A DNA stretch of 64,000 nt, from assembly GCA_024402135.1 (NCBI GenBank), contig JAKSJN010000006.1:1-64000 (forward strand), written 5' to 3'. Source of the DNA: Bacteroidales bacterium. Lineage in GTDB: Bacteria; Bacteroidota; Bacteroidia; Bacteroidales; UBA932. A program made the translations under genes and the position numbers. The notes below the pieces were generated by a model that was not told the DNA's origin, made no database searches, and worked only from the letters and a program-made list of their open reading frames with translations. This document shows, one piece after another, positions 45,518 to 53,541 of the stretch (position 1 is its first letter; the number at the start of each line of letters is the position of its first letter).

Positions 45518-46891
45518 ATGAAACTTAGATCAGTATTTGCATCTGCTGCTGTTCTCGTGGCCGCATCGTCACTGAACGCACAGAACCCTATCATCCGAGA
45601 CAATTTCTCGGCTGACCCTTCTGCCCATGTATTCAACGGAAGAGTCTATGTCTACCCATCACATGACATCCCTGCACCTGCAGACTATGCCCGCAAGGAC
45701 TGGTTCTGCATGGCTGACTACCATGTGTATTCATCAGACAACCTCGTGGACTGGGTTGACCATGGTGTCATCGTTGACCAGAAGCATGTTCCATGGGTAA
45801 ATGATACCAGCTACAGCATGTGGGCTCCTGACTGTAACTATTACAATGGAAAGTACTATTTCATATTCCCTGCTGGCCAGAAGCCTCAGCCTGGCCAGAG
45901 ATTCGCAGGCAACGGTATCGGCTACGCAATCTCGGACACTCCATACGGACCTTTCGTTCCAGAAGAGAAGCCTATCCAGGGTATCGGCGGTATCGACCCA
46001 TGTCTCTTCATCGACGACGATGGCCAGGCATATCTTGCATGGCAGGGACGTGGCCTTCAGGTACAGAAGCTCAGCGATGATCTCATGTCAGTTGTAGGCG
46101 AGCCTTACAATATTTCCAACATTCTCCCTCATCGCGGTCAGGAAGAGGGCCCATTCCTTTTCAAGGCAAACGGCAAGTACTATTATACATTCCCATGGGT
46201 TGACGACAAGCGTGAGTGCATCGCATATGCTATGTCTGACAAGCCGCTCGGACCATACAAGTTCGTAGGCAAGATCATGGAGCAGGACGGCGAGGAGTAT
46301 TCTTGCTGGACCAACCATCATTCAGTTATCAACTTCCAGGGCAAGTGGTATTTCTTCTATCATCACAACGATTACTCTCCAAAGTTCGACAAGAACCGTT
46401 CAGTATGTATCGACGAGCTCCACTTCAACCCAGACGGAACAATCCAGCTCATCACTCCTACCAAGCGCGGTGTAGGTGTCACCAAGGCTACCGATCTCAT
46501 CCAGATCGACCGTTACTCAGCACTCATGGAGTGCCGCAACGTAGAGATCGCTTACCTCAATGCTGACCGTCCATTCGACGGCTGGAAGGTAATCTTCTCC
46601 AACTCACATCAGGACAAGGGCGCATTCTGGGCAGAGTATGACAGAGTTGACTTCGGCAAGGAGAAGCTCAGCGGCATCCAGGCCAGAATCTTCTCTCTCG
46701 CAGGTGGTACCCTCGAGGTTAGAGTTGACTCACCGGAAGGAGAACTCCTCGGAACTATCAACGTTGGTGGTGCAGAAGGCTGGCAGGATGTCAAGGCTGT
46801 TCTTGATACATGCCCTACCGGCATGCACAACCTCTATGTGGCTATGACAAACGGCAGCCGCATCGACGTTGACTGGGTAACATTCAAATAA
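45518..46891 (+). CDS. Secreted GH43 with C-terminal CBM6-like domain
   Basis: A 457-residue family 43 enzyme of the xylanase-associated type (arabinoxylan arabinofuranohydrolase or beta-xylosidase). ATG 45518 is used because it gives a signal peptide (ending LNAQ); the upstream in-frame start would run through the promoter. The acidic triad is D33 (SADPSA), D160 (GGIDPCLF) and E210 (QEEGPF). The C-terminal about 120 residues form a CBM6-like sandwich ending VDWVTFK. Repeat copy D starts on the last base of its stop codon, and a terminator follows. Confidence 0.92.
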   Translation: MKLRSVFASAAVLVAASSLNAQNPIIRDNFSADPSAHVFNGRVYVYPSHDIPAPADYARKDWFCMADYHVYSSDNLVDWVDHGVIVDQKHVPWVNDTSYSMWAPDCNYYNGKYYFIFPAGQKPQPGQRFAGNGIGYAISDTPYGPFVPEEKPIQGIGGIDPCLFIDDDGQAYLAWQGRGLQVQKLSDDLMSVVGEPYNISNILPHRGQEEGPFLFKANGKYYYTFPWVDDKRECIAYAMSDKPLGPYKFVGKIMEQDGEEYSCWTNHHSVINFQGKWYFFYHHNDYSPKFDKNRSVCIDELHFNPDGTIQLITPTKRGVGVTKATDLIQIDRYSALMECRNVEIAYLNADRPFDGWKVIFSNSHQDKGAFWAEYDRVDFGKEKLSGIQARIFSLAGGTLEVRVDSPEGELLGTINVGGAEGWQDVKAVLDTCPTGMHNLYVAMTNGSRIDVDWVTFK

Positions 46892-47003
46892 GGGGGAGAA
46901 ACTCCCCCTGTAACCCCCACGGCCTTTCCACCTTTCCGTATTTGCTCGTAAACTTACAAATACAAGGCACGGCCGATCCGCTGATGCGGATTCGCTTCGC
47001 GAG
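46891..47003 (+). repeat. Structured intergenic repeat, copy D
   Basis: Hairpin 1 is AGGGGGAG/CTCCCCCT with an AAA loop (46891-46909), overlapping the last stop-codon base. A 30-base stretch identical to copy C follows (CTGTAAC, C run, ACGGCC, two CTTTCC-like units). Hairpin 2 is GTATTTG/CAAATAC (46938-46963). GGCACGGCCGA leads to the TGAT-loop hairpin ATCCGC/GCGGAT (46976-46991), and the tail is CGCTTCGCGAG. Confidence 0.87.
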
Positions 47004-47041
47004 AAATGGATGGTCAAATCTTGCCGCGGTCAGTGGAAATG

Positions 47042-47078
47042 AAAAACAGGGCTCTCGGATTCGAGGGCCCTGTTTTTT
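47042..47078 (+). terminator. Terminator downstream of repeat copy D
   Basis: CAGGGCTCTCG pairs with CGAGGGCCCTG (one mismatch), followed by TTTTTT. Repeat D therefore lies between the GH43 stop codon and the terminator. Confidence 0.85.
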
Positions 47079-47120
47079 GTGGAATAATTGCTATCTTGCA
47101 TTGATAAACGAATAACGGCA

Positions 47121-49052
47121 ATGGCAGATCTCAAATATCTGGAGCTTCTCTCAAAACAGTTTCCGACGGTACAGGCCGCATCGGCTGAGATAATCAATCT
47201 TGAGGCTATCCTCAAACTACCGAAAGGAACGGAACATTTCGTGTCCGACCTCCATGGAGAGTATCAGGGTTTCCAGCATGTTCTGAGAAATGCGTCCGGC
47301 GTCGTACAGCGCAAGATCAGCGAGGTGTTCGGCGATACGCTTGAGCATCAGGAGAAAAGAGATCTCTGTACCCTCATCTGCTATCCTGAGCAGAAATTGA
47401 AGATGACGCCCAAGGATGATGAATGGTACCGCGAGACCCTTAGCCGCCTCTGCGCCATGCTGAACGAGGCGTCATCAAAATATACCCGTTCAAAAGTCCG
47501 CAAGGCACTCCCATGTGAGTATGCTTATATCATAGAAGAGCTTCTGCACCAGTCAGAGGGCGTTGATGCACGTCGCCGTTACTATGAGACGATCTTCAAC
47601 TCCATAATCTCTACAGGAGAAGCGGATAACTTCATCTGCCAGATGGCCGAAGTGATCAAGCGTCTTCTCATTGACACTCTCCATGTCATAGGAGATATAT
47701 TTGACCGTGGCCCTGGTGCACACAAGATCCTGGACCTGCTGTGCAACTATCACAACGTAGATGTACAGTGGGGCAATCACGATCTGGTCTGGATGGGTGC
47801 TGCGGCCGGCAATGGTGCATGTATAGCCAACGTCGTGCGAAACAGTCTCTGCTACGCCAATATGGAGACCCTGGAGAATGGTTACGGCATAAACCTGATT
47901 CCTCTTATGACCTTTGCCATGGAGACCTACGGAGATGATCCATGTTCGCAGTTCCTCCCACGTGTAGAGGGAGCAGAGGACAGCCGCCAGATGCAGCTCA
48001 TGGCAAAGATGCACAAGGCGATTGCGATTATGCAGTTCAAACTTGAGGGCCAGATTATCCGCAACCATCCGGAGTTCCGTATGGAGTCCCGTGATCTTAT
48101 GTCCCGGATAGACCTTGAACGCGGAGCAGTCCGTATCGACCGGAAGTGGTACAAGCTCAATGACACCAATTTCCCGACACTTGACCCATCAAACCCTACG
48201 GCCCTGTCGGCAGGAGAGCAGGAAGTCATGGACGGTCTGAGCTTCAGCTTCCGTCACAGCAAGCTGCTTGCAAAGCATATGCGCTTCCTCTATACCAACG
48301 GAGCCTTCTACCTGGTGCGCAACGGCAATCTGATCTTCCATGGATCGATGCCTCTCAAGGAGGATGGAAGCCTCAAGGAACTGACCGTGATGGGGCATAG
48401 ATACAAGGGAAAGGCTCTCTTCGACAAGATCGATCAGGTCGTTCGTCTCGGCTACTATGGCGAGAAGGGCTCTGCAGAGAAAGCGTATGGGGTGGATTAT
48501 ATGTGGTTCCTCTGGGGCGGCTCGTATGCGCCACCTTTCGACAAGGACAAGATGACTACCTTTGAACGCCTGTTCGTGGATGACAAGGCAACCCATGTCG
48601 AGCATAAGGGTTATTACCAGGATCTCAAGAATGACAAGGCAGTCTGCGAGATGATTCTTAAGGAATTCGGCCTGGAAGGGGAGCATACCCATATCATCAA
48701 CGGCCATGTTCCGGTAAAGAAGGGAGAGTCTCCTATCCGTGCAGAAGGCAAGCTGCTGGTCATTGACGGCGGTTTCTCCAAGCCATACCAGGCTACCACT
48801 GGAATCGCCGGATATACCCTCATCTACAACTCGCACGGCATGCTCATCGCAGAGCATAAGCACTTCTATTCTGTCGACCGGGCACTCCAGGAAGGCAGCG
48901 ACATAAAGTCGTTCCAGTCCGTAGTAGAGCATCTTGAGCACAGGACAAGAGTCGCCGATATAGATGACGGCAAGGTGATTAGTGCTCAGGTCGAGGATTT
49001 AAGAAAGCTCCTCGACGCCTATCGCCAAGGAGCTATCAGAGAAAAGAAATAG
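47121..49052 (+). CDS. fbp: Fructose-1,6-bisphosphatase, class III
   Basis: A 643-residue class III FBPase that makes fructose 6-phosphate in gluconeogenesis. It is a metallophosphatase: SDLHGEY (DxH), GDIFDRGP and GNHDLVW are the metal motifs, with later HINGHVPVK and HKHFYSVD. Start ATG 47121 is preferred over the in-frame TTG at 47088. Class III is found in Firmicutes and Bacteroidales. It supports growth on pentoses or small acids. It meets the convergent tandem-GH43 gene with a gap of only four bases. Confidence 0.95.
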   Translation: MADLKYLELLSKQFPTVQAASAEIINLEAILKLPKGTEHFVSDLHGEYQGFQHVLRNASGVVQRKISEVFGDTLEHQEKRDLCTLICYPEQKLKMTPKDDEWYRETLSRLCAMLNEASSKYTRSKVRKALPCEYAYIIEELLHQSEGVDARRRYYETIFNSIISTGEADNFICQMAEVIKRLLIDTLHVIGDIFDRGPGAHKILDLLCNYHNVDVQWGNHDLVWMGAAAGNGACIANVVRNSLCYANMETLENGYGINLIPLMTFAMETYGDDPCSQFLPRVEGAEDSRQMQLMAKMHKAIAIMQFKLEGQIIRNHPEFRMESRDLMSRIDLERGAVRIDRKWYKLNDTNFPTLDPSNPTALSAGEQEVMDGLSFSFRHSKLLAKHMRFLYTNGAFYLVRNGNLIFHGSMPLKEDGSLKELTVMGHRYKGKALFDKIDQVVRLGYYGEKGSAEKAYGVDYMWFLWGGSYAPPFDKDKMTTFERLFVDDKATHVEHKGYYQDLKNDKAVCEMILKEFGLEGEHTHIINGHVPVKKGESPIRAEGKLLVIDGGFSKPYQATTGIAGYTLIYNSHGMLIAEHKHFYSVDRALQEGSDIKSFQSVVEHLEHRTRVADIDDGKVISAQVEDLRKLLDAYRQGAIREKK

Positions 49053-49056
49053 TCTT

Positions 49057-51114
49057 TTAGAGAGTAGGGACGACCGTCTTGATCGTTCCGTCCTCGTTGA
49101 ATTCCATCTTGTCGATGCAGGTCTCGCGGTTGTAGCCTCCTGACATTCCCATCTTGACACCCTCAGGACGGGTGTATCTATGATATACCATGTACCATTC
49201 GTCCGTTCCTGGGATGTTAAGTACCGAGTGGTGTCCGGTTCCGAAGATCTGGTGTTCAGGAACCTGATGGAGGACGACCTGTTCTTCAACCTTTGCAGGC
49301 TTTCCATTGCGGATGAATTCGGTAGGGGACTCGGAGATCAGGTAGCGCACCTGGTAGAAGGTAGAACGTGTCCTGTTCTCGGACCACATGAAATAGTAGA
49401 GGCCATTTCTCTCGAATACGTAAGATCCCTCGAGATAGTGATACTCGCCGATCTTGGACCTTGGGATGAGTTCCTTCATGGTGCCAGGTACGAATGAGAC
49501 CATGTCGTCGGCAAGCTCCGCCATCCACATATATGAATTGCCCCAGTAGAGATAGTACTTGCCGGTAGCAGGATCCATGAATACATCAGGATCTATGACG
49601 TCGTTAGGTGTGCCTGCCTCTTCCTTTGTTATGAGCGGCCTTCCGAGTGCATCCTTGAATGGTCCTTCGGGGCTGTCAGCGACTGCCACACCGATGGTCT
49701 TGTTGGCAACGAAGTAGAAATAGTACTTGTAGCCCTCGATCTTCTTGTGCTTCTTGTCCTTGTATATCGGTTTCTCGATGATGCACGGTGCCCATGCGTA
49801 CTCCTTGCCCCAGTCAAGGTCGCGGAGGTCCAGGATGACACCTTCATCCTTCCAGTTCTTCAGGTCGCTGGATGAGAAACAGTGGAAGTCGTAATTGTGC
49901 CAGCCGAATACGCCGTCGGTGGTAGGGTAGATGTAGTACTTGCCGGTCTTCTCGCTATACAGTGCCTCAGGGTCTGCATAGAGGCCAGGGAACACAGGAT
50001 TGTTGACATCTCTTTCGAGATACCAAGGCTCAAGACTGTCGCTCCACTTCTGAAGCATGTCATATTCTTCCTTTGTCACTCTCATGAATGAACCATGCTG
50101 AGGACCGTCGATACCCTCGATAGGCTGCGGGTTGCGGAAGTTGCGCATGTTCTTGTCTGCGGAGCATATCCTGTAGTTGCGAGGATTGCTTGAGTACTCG
50201 ATATATCCGATCTGCCAGCCTTCCTCTCCGGCTACCTTGAACGCGGAAACGCCCTCGCAGAGCTTGTTGCCCTCGAAACGGATGTAGTCGTTCTCGTCCG
50301 GCTGTGGCCATGGACCTGTCAGAGCTGGAGCGGAAGAAGTGAAGAGACCAGGCTTTCCGCCTTCCTTCTTGATCATGAGGTGGTACCTGCTGTCTGCCTC
50401 TACCCAGTTGATGTCAGCATCTATGGTTGCATAACCCCAGTCGAAGAGGATCTGTGGCTGGGTCATCTGCGTGAAGGATGCATCAGCATGGCAGTAGTAC
50501 ATCCTGTCATATTTCTCTTCTGCGCGGTTGAGCATCGAGAAATAGACCATGTAGCCGCCCTTGCGGCCGTCAGCCCATATATAGTCATCGTCCCAGATAA
50601 CCTGAGGTGCCCATACACGACATACCTTCGACCAATCCTTATAGACAGAAGCGACCTTGTCAGAGCCGTCCATGAAGATGTCAAGTCCCTTGCGGAAATC
50701 GAAAGTGGTTGACTTCCAGTTCAGGAGATCGTCGCTGCGCAGAAGATCGATTCCGTAGTTCTCCCATTCGCTCGACTTGCCGAGCTCCCTGGTCTTGCTG
50801 TTGTTCATGTCAGTGGTCACCATAAGGTAACCGCTGCCGTCATGGGCCCTGAAGATGTAGGCGTCGCGGGTTCCGCCCTCGATTCCGGCCAGCTTTGTCT
50901 GGTCGAAGACAGGCTTGCCGCTGATAAGGTCGTGGAAGTGCAGACCATCCTGGGAGAGCGCGTATGCGGTCCACTGGCCGTGGTCTGACATGTGACAGAA
51001 GAGATAACCATAGGTAAGGTCATCGCTCAGTTCAAGATTTCCTCTTGAAGACTGTGCCTGGGCAGCACAGCATGCTAGGCCCAGGCACAGAATTGCAGAT
51101 AATATTCTTTTCAT
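49057..51114 (-). CDS. Tandem GH43 two-domain enzyme
   Basis: A 685-residue exported protein with a signal peptide (1-20, ending AQA) and two five-bladed propeller domains. The C-terminal domain (about 365-685) is a clear GH43 with D381 (YADPEALY), D508 (VIDPDVF) and E562 (LEGSYVF). The N-terminal domain (about 28-340) is a more distant GH43-like unit with RDAYIF (D84), WAPQVIWD, IDADI (D232/D234) and LCEGVS (E288), so it may also be active. Arabinofuranosidase or beta-xylosidase activity is likely. It lies three bases behind the GH120 gene, probably one transcript. Confidence 0.88.
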   Translation of the reverse strand: MKRILSAILCLGLACCAAQAQSSRGNLELSDDLTYGYLFCHMSDHGQWTAYALSQDGLHFHDLISGKPVFDQTKLAGIEGGTRDAYIFRAHDGSGYLMVTTDMNNSKTRELGKSSEWENYGIDLLRSDDLLNWKSTTFDFRKGLDIFMDGSDKVASVYKDWSKVCRVWAPQVIWDDDYIWADGRKGGYMVYFSMLNRAEEKYDRMYYCHADASFTQMTQPQILFDWGYATIDADINWVEADSRYHLMIKKEGGKPGLFTSSAPALTGPWPQPDENDYIRFEGNKLCEGVSAFKVAGEEGWQIGYIEYSSNPRNYRICSADKNMRNFRNPQPIEGIDGPQHGSFMRVTKEEYDMLQKWSDSLEPWYLERDVNNPVFPGLYADPEALYSEKTGKYYIYPTTDGVFGWHNYDFHCFSSSDLKNWKDEGVILDLRDLDWGKEYAWAPCIIEKPIYKDKKHKKIEGYKYYFYFVANKTIGVAVADSPEGPFKDALGRPLITKEEAGTPNDVIDPDVFMDPATGKYYLYWGNSYMWMAELADDMVSFVPGTMKELIPRSKIGEYHYLEGSYVFERNGLYYFMWSENRTRSTFYQVRYLISESPTEFIRNGKPAKVEEQVVLHQVPEHQIFGTGHHSVLNIPGTDEWYMVYHRYTRPEGVKMGMSGGYNRETCIDKMEFNEDGTIKTVVPTL

Positions 51115-51117
51115 GTA

Positions 51118-53127
51118 TTAGAATTTCCAAACCTGGATGGTGTTCTCACCTGGCTTGAGGTTCTCGAACGGACCAACCTTAGGGCTGGATGTGTTACGGG
51201 CATTTCCGAAGAAGTCCTTGTCAAGGGTAAGAGGAGTACCGTCAGGGTTCTCATAGTAACCGTTAGAGTAGTAGGTCTTGCCAAGGAAATCGGTGGTGAT
51301 GAGAGGAGTCTTGACGTTGTTGATGGCTCCGTCTGCGGTGATCTTGATGAAGATACCCTCGGCAGTCTTCTCGAGCGCGATCTTGGCGTCAGCAGCGGTG
51401 CTTACTGCGTCTTCCTCATACTGATAATGCTTTACGCCGTTCATATATACGTTTGAACCGACGTGCATTGCAAGCGCGAAGCGTGATGACTGGCTGTTGC
51501 CCTGTGCCATCTGCTCGACGAAGCTCTTAGGGAGGGCGTCGGTCTTGCGGGTGTTCATGTCACGGTAGATTCCAGGGTAGAATGGAGGTCTCTCATCGTA
51601 TACAGAGGTACCTGCAGCCTTGTTCTCAAGCTTTGAATCAGGAGCGATGGTGAAGATGTTGTTGTAGTAACGGTCGTCACCGCCAGGGAAGTTCATCACA
51701 CCTACGATCTTGGTTGAGTGAGGAGCGTGGTATGGAGTGTAGCGGTCGAGTACAGGATGGAAGGTGATGTATCCTGATACGATGTTGTGTGCGAAGCAGG
51801 CGCCCTGGCCCCACTCGAGGAATGCGTTAGGAGAAAGCATCACGTTGTTGTCAACCATGCAAGGTCCGTGGGTAACCTCAGTCCAGAGGTCGGTGTGGTC
51901 GTTGTCGAAGAATACGTTGCTTGAAACGCGGGTTCCGATGCCCTGCCAGTCAAGCCAGAGACCATTGTAGCCGTTCTCAAGGATATTGTTGCGGATGATG
52001 CAGTCGATTGCTGCGTGGAGCTTGATACAGCCGACCTCTGCACCTGCATACTGTCTCTTTGCATTGATGTCATGGATGTAGTTGTTCTCGATGATTGAGA
52101 ATACGCATCCGAGGTGACCTACGACACCGGCCTGCTCGCAGTCGAAGATCTCGTTGTTGCGGACGATATGTGAACCGATGTTCTCCTTCTTCCAACCCAT
52201 GTCCTCTGCCTGGAAGATAACCTCGAGCTCACGGTTGAAACCTACGAGTTCGCGCTCGATGGTCCAGCGGTTCTGGCCTGACTGTCTGTCCTTGCCGAGG
52301 CTGACGCCGACGCACTTCGAGTTGCTGATCACGTTGTTCTCGATGATCCAGCCCTTAGACCAGTGCGGACCTACGAGACCCTGCTGGAATGCGGTAGGAG
52401 GAGCCCAGTTGGTAGCGGCCTGGCTCATGTGGAAGCCTCTTACGGTGATGTAGTTCACACCTGGAAGAGCAGGGAAGAATACAGCTGGACGTGCATTAAC
52501 CTCTACGAGTTCCTTGTTAGGGTTCACGCCAGGACCGAAGTTTGCCCAGATGGTGGTTGTAGCATCGGTAACTTCTACGTACCATGCAAGCTTTGCGTCC
52601 TCCGGCTTCTTGGTGTTTCTTGGAATCTCAGGATTCTGTACGCCCTCGAGTGATGTAGCCTGGAAGAGTGACTTGTTGTTGAGGTAGACCTCACCTACGA
52701 CATACTTGTCGCTGGTCTGGCTGAGCCAGTCACCTACGAGTGGTTCAGCGAATGGGTTGAAATCCTTGAAGAAAGAGTTTGGAAGGACAACCTTCCAGAT
52801 GTCTGACTTCTTCTCCTTTACCCAGCCGGTGACTACCTCGGATCCCTTGATCCAAACTTCTTCTCCTTCAGCTGCCTGATAGGTGATGCGGCTGTATACG
52901 TCTGCGCCTGAGTTGCGAGGCTGTACCCACTCACGGTATACGCCTTCGTGCACGGTTACGGTGTCGCCGGTCTTGAGGACCATTGCTGCCTTGGAGATAG
53001 TGAGGAACGGAGCCTCAGCTGTGCCAGGATTCTGGTCTGAGCCATTCTTGGCAACATGATATTCAGTTGCGAAAAGGCCCTGTGCCATCAAAAGGGAAGC
53101 GATGGCGATAGAAATTAGCTTTTTCAT
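51118..53127 (-). CDS. GH120 beta-xylosidase
   Basis: A 669-residue exported right-handed beta-helix protein matching family GH120, whose described member is XylC of Thermoanaerobacterium saccharolyticum. From memory of that protein, shared stretches include YHVAKNGSD-like, TVHEGVYREWV, the WAPPTAFQQGLVGP block and WSKGWIIE. The proposed catalytic pair is D393 (LWLDWQG) and E417 (TEVTHGP). The signal peptide is residues 1-20. It should release xylose from xylo-oligosaccharides with retention. It heads an operon with the tandem GH43. It could be misread as a pectate lyase because of its fold. Confidence 0.9.
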   Translation of the reverse strand: MKKLISIAIASLLMAQGLFATEYHVAKNGSDQNPGTAEAPFLTISKAAMVLKTGDTVTVHEGVYREWVQPRNSGADVYSRITYQAAEGEEVWIKGSEVVTGWVKEKKSDIWKVVLPNSFFKDFNPFAEPLVGDWLSQTSDKYVVGEVYLNNKSLFQATSLEGVQNPEIPRNTKKPEDAKLAWYVEVTDATTTIWANFGPGVNPNKELVEVNARPAVFFPALPGVNYITVRGFHMSQAATNWAPPTAFQQGLVGPHWSKGWIIENNVISNSKCVGVSLGKDRQSGQNRWTIERELVGFNRELEVIFQAEDMGWKKENIGSHIVRNNEIFDCEQAGVVGHLGCVFSIIENNYIHDINAKRQYAGAEVGCIKLHAAIDCIIRNNILENGYNGLWLDWQGIGTRVSSNVFFDNDHTDLWTEVTHGPCMVDNNVMLSPNAFLEWGQGACFAHNIVSGYITFHPVLDRYTPYHAPHSTKIVGVMNFPGGDDRYYNNIFTIAPDSKLENKAAGTSVYDERPPFYPGIYRDMNTRKTDALPKSFVEQMAQGNSQSSRFALAMHVGSNVYMNGVKHYQYEEDAVSTAADAKIALEKTAEGIFIKITADGAINNVKTPLITTDFLGKTYYSNGYYENPDGTPLTLDKDFFGNARNTSSPKVGPFENLKPGENTIQVWKF

Positions 53128-53189
53128 TATAGGTGTTATTTATGGTTTGATGCTCTAAGATATATATTATTCATAACATCGCATAAAAA

Positions 53190-53222
53190 AACAGGAGTGA
53201 TTGACGTTTCAATAACTCCTGT
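53190..53222 (-). terminator. Terminator of the 53-residue ORF
   Basis: ACAGGAGT pairs with ACTCCTGT, with a T run on the minus-strand side. It separates the small gene from the GH120 operon. Confidence 0.75.
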
Positions 53223-53245
53223 ATCTGTCTGTGACGATGTTTTTA

Positions 53246-53407
53246 TTAATCAGGAATCTTGTCGAAGAGAGCAAGAGTGGTGACTTCGTCCTTGGTCACC
53301 AGGATAGTGTCCTTGTAGCTGTGCTTGTTTGCTGCGATGACGATTTCCTTGTCTCCCTTTGCTGCAATTTCATCCTGCAGTTTCTTTACGAGTTCTGATG
53401 CTTTCAT
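53246..53407 (-). CDS. Small 53-residue protein of unknown function
   Basis: The ATG at 53407 gives a 53-residue acidic/basic protein starting MKASELVKKLQDEIAAKGDK and ending FDKIPD, with an amphipathic N-terminal helix and beta-prone middle (KEIVIAANK, DTILVTKDE). The frame stays open upstream to 53551, but that part overlaps the GH115 promoter and looks non-coding. A dedicated terminator follows, which supports a real gene. It resembles small proteins seen in Bacteroidales; no function is known to me. Confidence 0.65.
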   Translation of the reverse strand: MKASELVKKLQDEIAAKGDKEIVIAANKHSYKDTILVTKDEVTTLALFDKIPD

Positions 53408-53477
53408 GATTATGTGGTTTAGTTTTGTGTCGATTTTGTGTGAAGATAGTGTTTTTTCGGACAACTGCAAAGCCCGA

Positions 53478-53508
53478 TTGTGGAAACTCATAAGAAATGA
53501 TATATTTG
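53478..53508 (+). promoter_or_regulatory. Promoter of the GH115 gene
   Basis: TTG (53478-53480) and TATATTTG (53501-53508) are 20 bases apart; the start codon follows at 53542. Confidence 0.65.
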
Positions 53509-53541
53509 CAACCGGACACTGATAATTATAACCAATATTAT

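Noticed and set aside
47088-47120. TTG start giving an 11-residue extension of fbp
   Set aside because: It overlaps a promoter-like TATCTTGC, and the ATG at 47121 begins the conserved protein.
51118-53127. Pectate lyase or general parallel beta-helix protein
   Set aside because: The WAPPTAFQQGLVGP block, WSKGWIIE and the D393/E417 pair fit GH120 better.
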